Assembly (NCBI GenBank): GCA_029241965.1
Contig: JAPWVK010000113.1
Location: forward strand, 1-39,623
Length of the DNA: 39,623 nucleotides
Reading direction: 5' to 3'
DNA from: Candidatus Methanophagales archaeon
Lineage (GTDB): Archaea > Halobacteriota > Syntropharchaeia > Alkanophagales > Methanospirareceae
Positions within the stretch are counted from its first letter, which is position 1, and every line of letters begins with the position of its first letter. The position numbers and the translations under genes were made by a program. Under the pieces are notes generated by a model. That model saw only the letters and a list, made by a program, of their open reading frames with translations. It made no database searches and was not told the DNA's origin. Shown here piece after piece: positions 8,389 to 17,129 of the stretch.

Positions 8389-9513
8389 ATGCGAATAAAT
8401 TTTGGCGAACTGGTAATAGGAGACATAGCAAAGGAATATTTACAGCGGGTTATAGATAAGAATTGGGCTTCAGAAGGAGACAATGTAAAGGAATTCGAGG
8501 AGGAATTCGCTGCACATTTCGGGTATAAACATGCCATTGCTACGAGTTCAGGCACGGATGCGAATATTTGCTCTTGCGCGGCATTATATGATTTTGGCGC
8601 AAAAAGGGGAGACGAAATTATCACGCCAGCATTATGCTTTGTAGCCACTCCGAATTCAATCTTAGCCGCAGGGTTTATCCCTAAGTTCGTTGACATCGAG
8701 TTGGAAAACCTCAATATTGATCCTCATAAGATTGAAGCGGCTATCACTGATAGGACTAAAGCTATTATGGTTGTTCATACCATGGGAAAACCATGCGACA
8801 TGGATTCTATTCTGAAAATTGCTCAAAAGTATGATTTGATGGTTATAGAAGACGCATGTGAAGCGCATGGAGCTACCTATAAAGGCAAAGTGGTTGGTAC
8901 AATTGGGGATATGGGAACATTTAGCTTTTATACCGCACATCAGATAGTTTGTGGGGAAGGCGGTATCGTTGCCACCGATGATGATGAAATAGCTGATGTG
9001 GTCAGATCGGTAAAATCACATGGGCGTCCTCCAGACAGCATATACTTCGATTTCCAGCGTGTCGGTTTCAATTCGAAGATGAATGACATGGAAGCTGCTC
9101 TCGGGCTTGAAGGCATCGAACTCTTTGAGAAAAACTTCGACAAACGCAAAAATAATTTATATAAGTTACTTGAATTGACCAAAGAACTATCAGATTATTG
9201 CTATTTTATCAAAGAAGAAGAGCATGAGAAAATAAGCCCTCATGCTTTCCCGTTGGTTCTGAAAGATGAAAAATATGATCGTGATAGACTTTACAACTAC
9301 TTGGAATCTAAAGGTATTCAATGTAAAACATTATTTGGAAGTTTGCCGACTCAACATAAAGCATTCAAATTCCTAAATTATCAATCGGGTCAATTTCCAG
9401 TAGCCGAATATGTTGGAAAGAATGGATTGCATTTCGGTATGCATCAGTATATAAACGATGATGATTTAGTCTATATCAGTGATAGCTTGAAAGGCTATTT
9501 CAAATATTTTTGA
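8389..9513 (+). CDS. DegT/DnrJ/EryC1/StrS-fold enzyme, predicted ColD-like 3-dehydratase
   Basis: Family motifs ATSSGTDAN, EDACEAHGA, FSFYTAHQIVCGEGG; His184 (codon cat 8938-8940) occupies the PLP-lysine position. Confidence 0.85.
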   Translation: MRINFGELVIGDIAKEYLQRVIDKNWASEGDNVKEFEEEFAAHFGYKHAIATSSGTDANICSCAALYDFGAKRGDEIITPALCFVATPNSILAAGFIPKFVDIELENLNIDPHKIEAAITDRTKAIMVVHTMGKPCDMDSILKIAQKYDLMVIEDACEAHGATYKGKVVGTIGDMGTFSFYTAHQIVCGEGGIVATDDDEIADVVRSVKSHGRPPDSIYFDFQRVGFNSKMNDMEAALGLEGIELFEKNFDKRKNNLYKLLELTKELSDYCYFIKEEEHEKISPHAFPLVLKDEKYDRDRLYNYLESKGIQCKTLFGSLPTQHKAFKFLNYQSGQFPVAEYVGKNGLHFGMHQYINDDDLVYISDSLKGYFKYF

Positions 9514-9558
9514 CATTGTTTTCCTCTATTATTATCTCCTCGTTATTACTCGAAACTA

Positions 9559-10671
9559 TTATTTTAAACGATATCTCGCATCTTCAACTGCCTTCCAGGA
9601 GCCTGATGTTGGGACAAGAAATGAAAAATTCATTATGAATTGAGTTATCATAAAAGATAATAACGTTCCACCTATTTTAGGTATAAAGAAAAATAGCAAA
9701 AATCCTAAGAACAAAGGGTTTTGTAAAACGATCAGGGGGTAAAGAAGAACGATAAATAAAATAATTGTCGGAGAAATAATATGTGTCATGAGCGCATAAG
9801 GATAGATAATTTTTCCAAAAAGTCCTTTTCCAAGCATATCAAGATTGTTCATGTATACTCTTCTTAAACCATTTATTCGTTTCATTTTCTGAATGATCCG
9901 TCCTTTTACACTCAATGGAACACGTTCATATACAATTGCATCCGGATTATATATTACCCGATAACCTAATCTGATTATTTTAAAAAGCATATCCGAATCA
10001 TCAGCATACGCATTGGGGTCAATCTTTATTCTCTTTAATAAATCCGTCCTGAAACTCATTAATGGTCCATTACACACTGAAACCGATTGAATTCTACTTT
10101 CACCAAGTCTCCAGATATCAAAATAAAATCTATACGAATCTTCCTGTAACTTAGACAGTCTGGTTTTGTCAGAAATTATAACTATTTTTCCGGTAACTCC
10201 TCCGATGTTCGGATTTGCAAAAGTTTTTGATATTCGTAATAATGAATCTTCCTTCAGCAGGGCATCGGCGTCGGATATCACGGTTATTTCACTTTCTAAG
10301 GAAGGGAAAATCCAGTTTAAGGCTCTTGCTTTTCCTTTTCCTCCCTTACTTTCAATTACCCGCGCATTCAATGATTTTTCTTGTATTGTCCTTGATGAAA
10401 TGTCTTTTGAATTATCCGTGGAATGATCGTCCAACAATATAATTTCCCATCTATCCTCGGGATAATCGAGTTGAGACGTGTTTTCGATTTTTTCTTTTAT
10501 TATTTTCTCTTCATTGTACATTGGTATGAGCAGTGTTATTGTTGGTAAATAATCAATTTCAGGCAGTTCTACTTTTTTCTTTGAAAATATGTACATAATT
10601 AAAGTATAGGATAAAAAAAGGACTATCTCAAATGCAACCAGTATCTGCCAGATTGAATATAAATTAATCAT
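9559..10671 (-). CDS. Glycosyltransferase family 2, membrane-associated
   Basis: TITLLIPMYNEEKIIKEKIENT, ILLDDHSTDNS, VISDADALLKEDSL; hydrophobic termini. Confidence 0.88.
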   Translation of the reverse strand: MINLYSIWQILVAFEIVLFLSYTLIMYIFSKKKVELPEIDYLPTITLLIPMYNEEKIIKEKIENTSQLDYPEDRWEIILLDDHSTDNSKDISSRTIQEKSLNARVIESKGGKGKARALNWIFPSLESEITVISDADALLKEDSLLRISKTFANPNIGGVTGKIVIISDKTRLSKLQEDSYRFYFDIWRLGESRIQSVSVCNGPLMSFRTDLLKRIKIDPNAYADDSDMLFKIIRLGYRVIYNPDAIVYERVPLSVKGRIIQKMKRINGLRRVYMNNLDMLGKGLFGKIIYPYALMTHIISPTIILFIVLLYPLIVLQNPLFLGFLLFFFIPKIGGTLLSFMITQFIMNFSFLVPTSGSWKAVEDARYRLK

Positions 10672-10742
10672 ATTGGTGTAAACATTGTTTTAGAAGTATT
10701 TATAGTTTTCCAACAATTTCTATTTCTCTAAAATAAATTATT

Positions 10743-10831
10743 GACACAGATTAACGCAGATTAACACAGATGATAAGAATCAACACGGTTAAACTAAAAT
10801 AAATCCGCGTAAATCAGTGTAAATCCGTGTC
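10743..10831. repeat. Imperfect inverted repeat with 10-bp internal periodicity
   Basis: Left arm gacacagattaacgcagattaacacagatg (10743-10772), right arm aatccgcgtaaatcagtgtaaatccgtgtc (10802-10831); ~22/30 complementary by hand alignment. Confidence 0.75.
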
Positions 10832-10896
10832 TTTAAATAGAGGGAAGTTATACTTTATATACAATGAAAAATCTCACTACTACCACTGTAAATAGC

Positions 10897-12369
10897 TCAG
10901 CGAGTTCGGCGTATTTTCCAGGTCCATTTTCGGATGAAATAAGCAAGATTGACTATAAGCCGTGAAAGCCAGTCCACTGCCAAAATTTTATCTTTTAATC
11001 GGTCAACCACAGGACTTTTTAGATACACACCCATAAATTTGCCACCTCTGACTGATTCCGGATTGTAGTATATATACGGTAGTCCATAAACAGACTGCCA
11101 ATACCCATATTTTAGAGCGCCCAGATTTGGAGCGGGATTTAAACGGCGGTTAATCTGACTTACGACTTCACCATGATTTTTAGAGATATAACATCCTCCT
11201 AAATCTTCATAAACCGCTCTCCCAATAAGAATGGATGGTTTTTCCCAGAAAGTACTCTCGATACCCATAGTCGACCTGAAAACGATCACTTTTTCACATG
11301 CCCCCATCAATTCATAGGAGTCAATTTTAGCATCAGCAGGAATAGTGATCAGGTTTGGCGCTTTTAATCTAGCTAACTCTCGCGTTTGGGCATTTTTCAA
11401 GCCTTTCAAATTGGGATGAATTCTAACATAGAACATGATATTCTTATCAATATCAGCGTTTATCATGGCATGAATTGCATCATTTTGATTTTTATAAATT
11501 GGATTTTGCCAGCCCGGAATAGCTTCGAATTCATCTTCTGAGGAAATAAAGATTGCAATGTTTCTCTTCGATGAATCAAAACTTTCTGGTAAATTCCCCT
11601 TCCTTTGGGATTTGGTGAATGAAAACCAGCTTTGGTCCTTTCCCCCTCGTCGGTCTTCAAACCACTGCCTTGCCATTTCTTCTTTTTCACTGTGAGGGCG
11701 CTCATCATTCCAGTATTTTTCTATCTGGTCTTTTTGATATTCAATATCGTGGGGGTAAGTATCCTCAATCAATATATATCTTTGCAAAATGCCAGCCCGG
11801 TCATGAACGAATGTTTTAATGCCGAGATTTTGGGCGGCTCGAAGGGCAGGTCTTAATGCTGCGAATCTGCCATTAAACAAATAAAAGACATCTGGCTTAA
11901 TTTCTTCCAGATGATGTTTGATTGCATCATAAACTGCTATTGACATCAATAGATTTTTATTGATAAAATTCTTATATTGACTCAAGTTTGGATTTGGCTC
12001 ACGAACCATACTGATCAACGTGGAGGCGACTGCCATTCCAATATCAGCATTATCAACTTCAAACGCTTTCAACTCTTGCATAGATGAAAAATCAGGCAAA
12101 TCCAAATCTATAATGAAATTATTTAAAGCAAGTTCGTGTCGATTTTGCCTGGGCAATTTAATAAGATTTAATCCTTTATCACGCCTTGATTTACATAAAA
12201 TACAACTTAATTTGAAATGATTTGGATTGGGTTCACAAGAAGGCAAATCGCCTGAACATTGAATGATGTGCACTTCGTCACCATTATTAATATGTTTGGC
12301 TGCAATCTCCAGATCAGTTGCAAGATGCGGAATCCATGCGCTGAATGGCATATATATCAGTACTTTCAT
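10897..12369 (-). CDS. Capsule-biosynthesis-like glycosyltransferase (GT-B-like)
   Basis: N-terminal MKVLIYMPFSAWIPHLATDLEIAAKHINNGDEV; C-terminal VIVFRSTMGIESTFWEKPSILIGRAVYEDLGGCY. Confidence 0.55.
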   Translation of the reverse strand: MKVLIYMPFSAWIPHLATDLEIAAKHINNGDEVHIIQCSGDLPSCEPNPNHFKLSCILCKSRRDKGLNLIKLPRQNRHELALNNFIIDLDLPDFSSMQELKAFEVDNADIGMAVASTLISMVREPNPNLSQYKNFINKNLLMSIAVYDAIKHHLEEIKPDVFYLFNGRFAALRPALRAAQNLGIKTFVHDRAGILQRYILIEDTYPHDIEYQKDQIEKYWNDERPHSEKEEMARQWFEDRRGGKDQSWFSFTKSQRKGNLPESFDSSKRNIAIFISSEDEFEAIPGWQNPIYKNQNDAIHAMINADIDKNIMFYVRIHPNLKGLKNAQTRELARLKAPNLITIPADAKIDSYELMGACEKVIVFRSTMGIESTFWEKPSILIGRAVYEDLGGCYISKNHGEVVSQINRRLNPAPNLGALKYGYWQSVYGLPYIYYNPESVRGGKFMGVYLKSPVVDRLKDKILAVDWLSRLIVNLAYFIRKWTWKIRRTR

Positions 12370-12376
12370 GTTGACC

Positions 12377-13885
12377 TCATTTTATCAGTCTCTCTATAAA
12401 AGTTGCAACGCTTAACGCGTTATCTGTAATGTCAAAATTTTCAACCATAACTGAATAAGATTCATCAATTACTCCATCTCCAGCTTTACAGAGCAGTAGA
12501 TTTAATTCTCTTTCCAACTCATCATGGTTGATTTTGTAATTTAAAATATCTTCCAATTTGAAATCTTCATCATACGAAAAAACTCCTGGCAAACTTTTAT
12601 ACTCGGGATTGCCAAAAACAAGTACATTTTTACCGCCGCTGATTGCTTCCCAACCTGCGGTTCCAGTAATGGTGGCAACAAAAATGCTGTTTTTTATCAG
12701 GGAATAGGTGTCAAAATCGGGTGGAACAACCTTTACATTTTTAATCAAGCGTAATCTCGCAAAAAACCATTTTCCCCTCATTAATTCTGTTTGCTTAGGA
12801 TTTTCTTTCACATATATACACCAATCGTCTGGGATAATCTTAGATAATCTTTCGATCGCCAGCAATTGATCTACATAGATGCCTCCAAGACCTGATGTTG
12901 TAAGCTCAGGCTGCATATGGAGTGGGAAATAGACGAATTTTTTGGTTAAGTCGATTTGTTTGGTTAAAATATTCAATAAGTTTTTTTTGGATTCTCTGTA
13001 ATTAGAATATCTTTGTAAAAATCGCTTTGAAAAACTTCTAAAACGCATGAATAAATCCTTAACAAGTGAATAAATAATGCGCGGAGAATATACACATTTA
13101 TTTGTAAGATCAATTTGATGTTTTGACTGTAGTGGCGAATCATTTTTAGATACGTTATATTTAAAGTATCTTTGCAAAAACCCCTTTAGCACCAGATAGT
13201 TTTTTCTCTTAAATAAACTAAATAATAAACTAAGCACAAAACTTCCAAATGACCCGCTTTGTAATGAGAAAAATTCATATCTGTACTGCTTCATATCAGC
13301 CATGTAAAAAAGATTTTTTTCATGTCTTTTTTCAATTTTTAAGTTTGATATTTCACCAATTGGTTCAATTTCATTGAATTTACCAAAGTCATCTACGTTA
13401 AACAAATAAAAAAACTTGTTTGGGAACATCGTTTGATAAAACATGATAGTTTTGACATTAAGTTTCTTGGCAATCTTATACAAAACCAAATCTGGTCCCT
13501 CATGGGGTAAATTAGAAAACAATACAACATCAATATTATTTTTTGTCAACAAATTTGAAAACAAATCAAATTGCATATTAAAAATATTTAAATAATCATG
13601 AAACGATTTCTCTGCATAAAACGAATGCCTTGACATCATATCCATGAATTGGTAAGTTGAGCTGCGAAAAATTTCATCATATATATTCTGAGCACTTCCA
13701 TGATACAAATCTTTTTTGAAATCACCAACTAAAAAACTAATCATGTCATGCGTACATTCAGGTGCACTCCCTATCCATGCCTTGACATCAATAATATTCT
13801 TCTCTTTGAGTATATTAATGGCTTGGGCGGCACTTTCAGAATCAAAACCCCAAATTACTACGTTTTTCGTTTTTTTGGTAGCCAT
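12377..13885 (-). CDS. Capsule-biosynthesis-like protein (GT-B-like) with internal repeat
   Basis: VATITGTAGWEAISGGKNVLVFGNPEYKSLPGVF near C-terminus; ordered in the same operon. Confidence 0.55.
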   Translation of the reverse strand: MATKKTKNVVIWGFDSESAAQAINILKEKNIIDVKAWIGSAPECTHDMISFLVGDFKKDLYHGSAQNIYDEIFRSSTYQFMDMMSRHSFYAEKSFHDYLNIFNMQFDLFSNLLTKNNIDVVLFSNLPHEGPDLVLYKIAKKLNVKTIMFYQTMFPNKFFYLFNVDDFGKFNEIEPIGEISNLKIEKRHEKNLFYMADMKQYRYEFFSLQSGSFGSFVLSLLFSLFKRKNYLVLKGFLQRYFKYNVSKNDSPLQSKHQIDLTNKCVYSPRIIYSLVKDLFMRFRSFSKRFLQRYSNYRESKKNLLNILTKQIDLTKKFVYFPLHMQPELTTSGLGGIYVDQLLAIERLSKIIPDDWCIYVKENPKQTELMRGKWFFARLRLIKNVKVVPPDFDTYSLIKNSIFVATITGTAGWEAISGGKNVLVFGNPEYKSLPGVFSYDEDFKLEDILNYKINHDELERELNLLLCKAGDGVIDESYSVMVENFDITDNALSVATFIERLIK

Positions 13886-13889
13886 TTCA

Positions 13890-15347
13890 TTAATCCCACT
13901 CGTTTGAATATTTTTCTGTTTTTGGTGGACGTATTGGACTTATTATCACCTCAAAAACTTGGGGCAAATGACGTCTAGTTTTATTAATCAGTTCAAGCGG
14001 ACCATCCCTTCTCAATATTTTTATTCCTTCGCCAATATAAAACTTCACCGTTTTATATGGCGTGGCAGGGAAGTAAATTGACTTTTTTCTTAAAGCATAC
14101 AATTCCTCATCAGTGAAATTATCCGTTAAATTAACAGCTAAATAATTTGTGTTCCCAATCTTGGATATTTTTCTTATATATTCAAGCTCATCCTTTATAA
14201 GCCCCTTTTGTAAAGCATAATCATACAAAGCAGTTTGTGGGTATGGAGTAACGAAGTGAGGTTCATATCTCAACCTATTCTTTTTACAAAAGTCAACTGA
14301 TGCTTTAACTGTGTTATAGGTCTCATCAGGAGCACCAATCAAAAATGACGCTCCCGATAAACTTATCCCGTGTTCCCTACACAAATCGGCAGCGTTTTGG
14401 CATTGCTCGACGGTGATTCCCTTTTTATAAAAGTCTAAGATTTGTTGCGTGTTAGATTCAAATCCAATACCGAGCTCAATACAATGTGATTTACTTAGTG
14501 CTTTACAGAGTTCTTCATTAATGAGGTCTACTCGTGCTGAAGCCTCCCATTCCAAATCACTCACCTGACTTTCCATCTTTAAGGCGCAAAACTTCATCAC
14601 TCTCTTCTTGTTGTAAATAAACAAATCATCAAAAAATGCAAATGAGCTGACATCAAAGCGTTTCTTAACTTCTATTAACTCTTTTAGAATGCTTTCAGGA
14701 CTCCGTGAGCGCACTCTGTACCCTATAAAAGTTTTACAACAAAATATACAGTTATAAGGGCATCCACGGACCGAAGAAATAGGGTATACTTTACGACCAA
14801 TATTTTCAAAATAATTGTTCAGAGGGACAAGGTCCCATGCAGGATAAGGCAAATCATCTAGGTTTTCAATTGGTGGCTGAGGAGAGGTATGAATAATACC
14901 CCCCTTTTGATTTTTAAAGACGATTCCTTTCACATCTTCTAATTTTCTCCCATTCTTAACAGCCTTAATTAAATTTACTGTTGTAATTTCCCCTTCTCCC
15001 ATTACGATTGCATTAATCTGAGAATTTTGGAGTAAAATCTCTGGAATCGTTGATCCTACTGTATTTCCTGCAAAGATGAAGGATTCAGGATAAGTTTCCC
15101 TAATCATCTGCGCAATATCAACCGCATTGTTGAAAGCCATTATCAATCCGCCGATTCCAAAGGCATCTGCATGACAGTCCGATAATCGTTTTTTGAAGTT
15201 CTCTCTTGAAAGATTCTCTCCAATAACGTCAATGATTTCGACATCAAATCCTGCTTTGAGCAATGAAGCTGCCACATAGCAAATTCCAATAGGATACCAT
15301 AACCTACGGTTCATCTGAACCGGTGGATTTATTAAGCAAACTTTCAT
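13890..15347 (-). CDS. B12-binding domain radical SAM protein
   Basis: MKVCLINPPVQMNRRLWYPIGICYVAASLLKAGFDVEIID; RGCPYNCIFCCKTF (CX3CX2C). Confidence 0.88.
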   Translation of the reverse strand: MKVCLINPPVQMNRRLWYPIGICYVAASLLKAGFDVEIIDVIGENLSRENFKKRLSDCHADAFGIGGLIMAFNNAVDIAQMIRETYPESFIFAGNTVGSTIPEILLQNSQINAIVMGEGEITTVNLIKAVKNGRKLEDVKGIVFKNQKGGIIHTSPQPPIENLDDLPYPAWDLVPLNNYFENIGRKVYPISSVRGCPYNCIFCCKTFIGYRVRSRSPESILKELIEVKKRFDVSSFAFFDDLFIYNKKRVMKFCALKMESQVSDLEWEASARVDLINEELCKALSKSHCIELGIGFESNTQQILDFYKKGITVEQCQNAADLCREHGISLSGASFLIGAPDETYNTVKASVDFCKKNRLRYEPHFVTPYPQTALYDYALQKGLIKDELEYIRKISKIGNTNYLAVNLTDNFTDEELYALRKKSIYFPATPYKTVKFYIGEGIKILRRDGPLELINKTRRHLPQVFEVIISPIRPPKTEKYSNEWD

Positions 15348-15551
15348 TTATACACACCTCGGGCACAATCGCAATTTATAGTTACAGAACAGGACTCCCT
15401 CTTTCAGAAGCTTTTCAACTCCCGATGTCCATAGCCGTACCTTCTCTGTAAAGCTCTCCTCAGTTTCACGAAGTGGGAAGAGAAACTCAATCGGCATATC
15501 TATTTCCATTTTTGTTTTGCTCATTTTCCTTATTTCTATTTTTCTCTGCAC
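15348..15551 (-). CDS. Small protein, possible truncated UPF0175-like antitoxin
   Basis: MEIDMPIEFLFPLRETEESFTEKVRLWTSGVEKLLKEGVL resembles the N-terminal part of UPF0175-type proteins; weak. Confidence 0.3.
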   Translation of the reverse strand: MQRKIEIRKMSKTKMEIDMPIEFLFPLRETEESFTEKVRLWTSGVEKLLKEGVLFCNYKLRLCPRCV

Positions 15552-15598
15552 TTACATTTAGGCTGCAATTCTTCTATCATCGTTTATATAAAGTTCCA

Positions 15599-16153
15599 TC
15601 AACGTAAAATACCCTTGTTGCCAGCAGGCGTACCAAAATATTCATAATCTAACACCCCATACACCAACTCATCATGAAAATGACCATCCCAGAATCTTGC
15701 TTCTCTATGTCGCCCTTCCAATTTAAACTTGTTCTTCTCAAAGAATTTTATGCTGGCTTCATTGTAGCCAAAGATGATAGCATAAATACGATGTAATCTC
15801 AGTTCACAAAATCCATAATTGAGTAAAAGTTGAAGTGCATCCGTTGCATATCCTTTCTCCTGCCAGTTTTGGTCGCCGATGTAGATAGATACTTCCCCAT
15901 GCCCTTCTTTCCAGTTAATATGAGTTAAACCGCAACATCCGATAATCTCTTTGTCATCATTCTTTTCAATCGCAAACATAATATTGGATTGATTCATGAG
16001 GAGGAATTCAAACCACTTCTTCTGATTCAACATATTTAGCGGACGATATTCTCTCGTGTATGCTCGAATGTATGGAGAGTTCCTCCAGTCACGAAGCGTA
16101 GGCAGGTCTAACTCTTCGATTTGTCTTAATCTCACATGTTTCCCTTCTAACAT
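15599..16153 (-). CDS. GNAT acetyltransferase (RimJ/PseH-like)
   Basis: VRLRQIEELDLPTLRDWRNSP, IYIGDQNWQEKGYATDALQLLLNYGF, NEASIKFFEKNKF. Confidence 0.85.
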   Translation of the reverse strand: MLEGKHVRLRQIEELDLPTLRDWRNSPYIRAYTREYRPLNMLNQKKWFEFLLMNQSNIMFAIEKNDDKEIIGCCGLTHINWKEGHGEVSIYIGDQNWQEKGYATDALQLLLNYGFCELRLHRIYAIIFGYNEASIKFFEKNKFKLEGRHREARFWDGHFHDELVYGVLDYEYFGTPAGNKGILR

Positions 16154-16189
16154 TTTACATCACCATTTTAGAATGTTTCACACCATATC

Positions 16190-16342
16190 TCATGTTATCC
16201 ATTCATCTTCTTTTATATCTTTTTTTGCCTCTCTTCCAACAACAATGTCAATAAACTTAGGCTTTATTCCATATCCGGGTCTTTTAATTATTTTTCTTTC
16301 ACCTCTACAAATATCTTTCCCACTCGTTTTGCACCTTTCCAT
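16190..16342 (-). pseudogene. neuB 3'-end fragment
   Basis: Minus frame reads ...IIKRPGYGIKPKFIDIVVGREAKKDIKEDEWIT*, matching the C-terminus of the 17130-18158 NeuB; ~95/99 nt identity of 16194-16292 to 17146-17244. Confidence 0.88.
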
Positions 16343-16374
16343 CAATCAGATTATCACATCGCTCAACCATTATA

Positions 16375-16821
16375 TTATCTAACCTCTTCAACAAAGGCAT
16401 TCTGTGTGTAATAACTAAAGAATACGTTGAATTCCGAAAGTAACTTCTCAAACCCAATTACTAACGGTATGTTATCAATTTGGGCAAGGTAAGCATTCGT
16501 TTCTATTTCCTCCGTAACATACTCCGGGTCAAGCAAACGCAAGCAAATTTTAGCCACTTTCACCGGCATGGCACATTCCTTTTTGGGAATTACACCTCTG
16601 AGTACCGTTTCACCTAAGCTGTCAAAACTACATTTCTTCCATATTTTTGGTGGAACAAGAGAAATCGGTGCACCCGTATCCACAATAGCGATTTGTGGGT
16701 CGCTCCACGTTTTACCCGTCGTGAACTGCACAACTGTAAGAAGCCTGATACCTTTATGTAATTCTACTTCACTTTTGGCATCAATAACAGGTTCTGTCGA
16801 AAAGAAGAGTTGAATTTTCAT
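16375..16821 (-). CDS. Retropepsin-like (clan AA) aspartyl protease
   Basis: AIVDTGAPISLVPPKIW (D-T-G-A motif); start re-set to M at 16821, overlapping the upstream gene. Confidence 0.7.
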   Translation of the reverse strand: MKIQLFFSTEPVIDAKSEVELHKGIRLLTVVQFTTGKTWSDPQIAIVDTGAPISLVPPKIWKKCSFDSLGETVLRGVIPKKECAMPVKVAKICLRLLDPEYVTEEIETNAYLAQIDNIPLVIGFEKLLSEFNVFFSYYTQNAFVEEVR

Positions 16822-17093
16822 AGTAATATTCTCGTCTCTCCTTCTACAAAAAGCGTGACAAAAGGTCTCCCTATTTCTTTTCGTATAGATTTCTCTTTTT
16901 CTTCTGTCAGGTCTTTGCCGAATGCTACTACTTTCTTGTTTACAATTGCTACCCACATATCAGCATACTTCCTACGAAGTTCTGCATAGTGCTCTAATGC
17001 CCATTTTTTATCTTCCCAGAATTCTGATGGTATCTGCCCTAGCTTCTCAAAAGCACGAATTTTTGGCATCCTCCTTTTTATTTCTATACCCAT
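16818..17093 (-). CDS. DUF5678-like protein
   Basis: IPSEFWEDKKWALEHYAELRRKYADMWVAIVNKKVVAFGKDL...FVTLFVEG; ATGA overlap with the protease gene. Confidence 0.65.
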   Translation of the reverse strand: MGIEIKRRMPKIRAFEKLGQIPSEFWEDKKWALEHYAELRRKYADMWVAIVNKKVVAFGKDLTEEKEKSIRKEIGRPFVTLFVEGETRILL

Positions 17094-17129
17094 TTCATTC
17101 CTCCTTATCTATGAATACGTTTGTATTAT

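Noticed and set aside
9514-9558. T-rich convergent intergenic stretch as a terminator
   Set aside because: Plausible for convergent archaeal operons but no distinctive structure to support a call.
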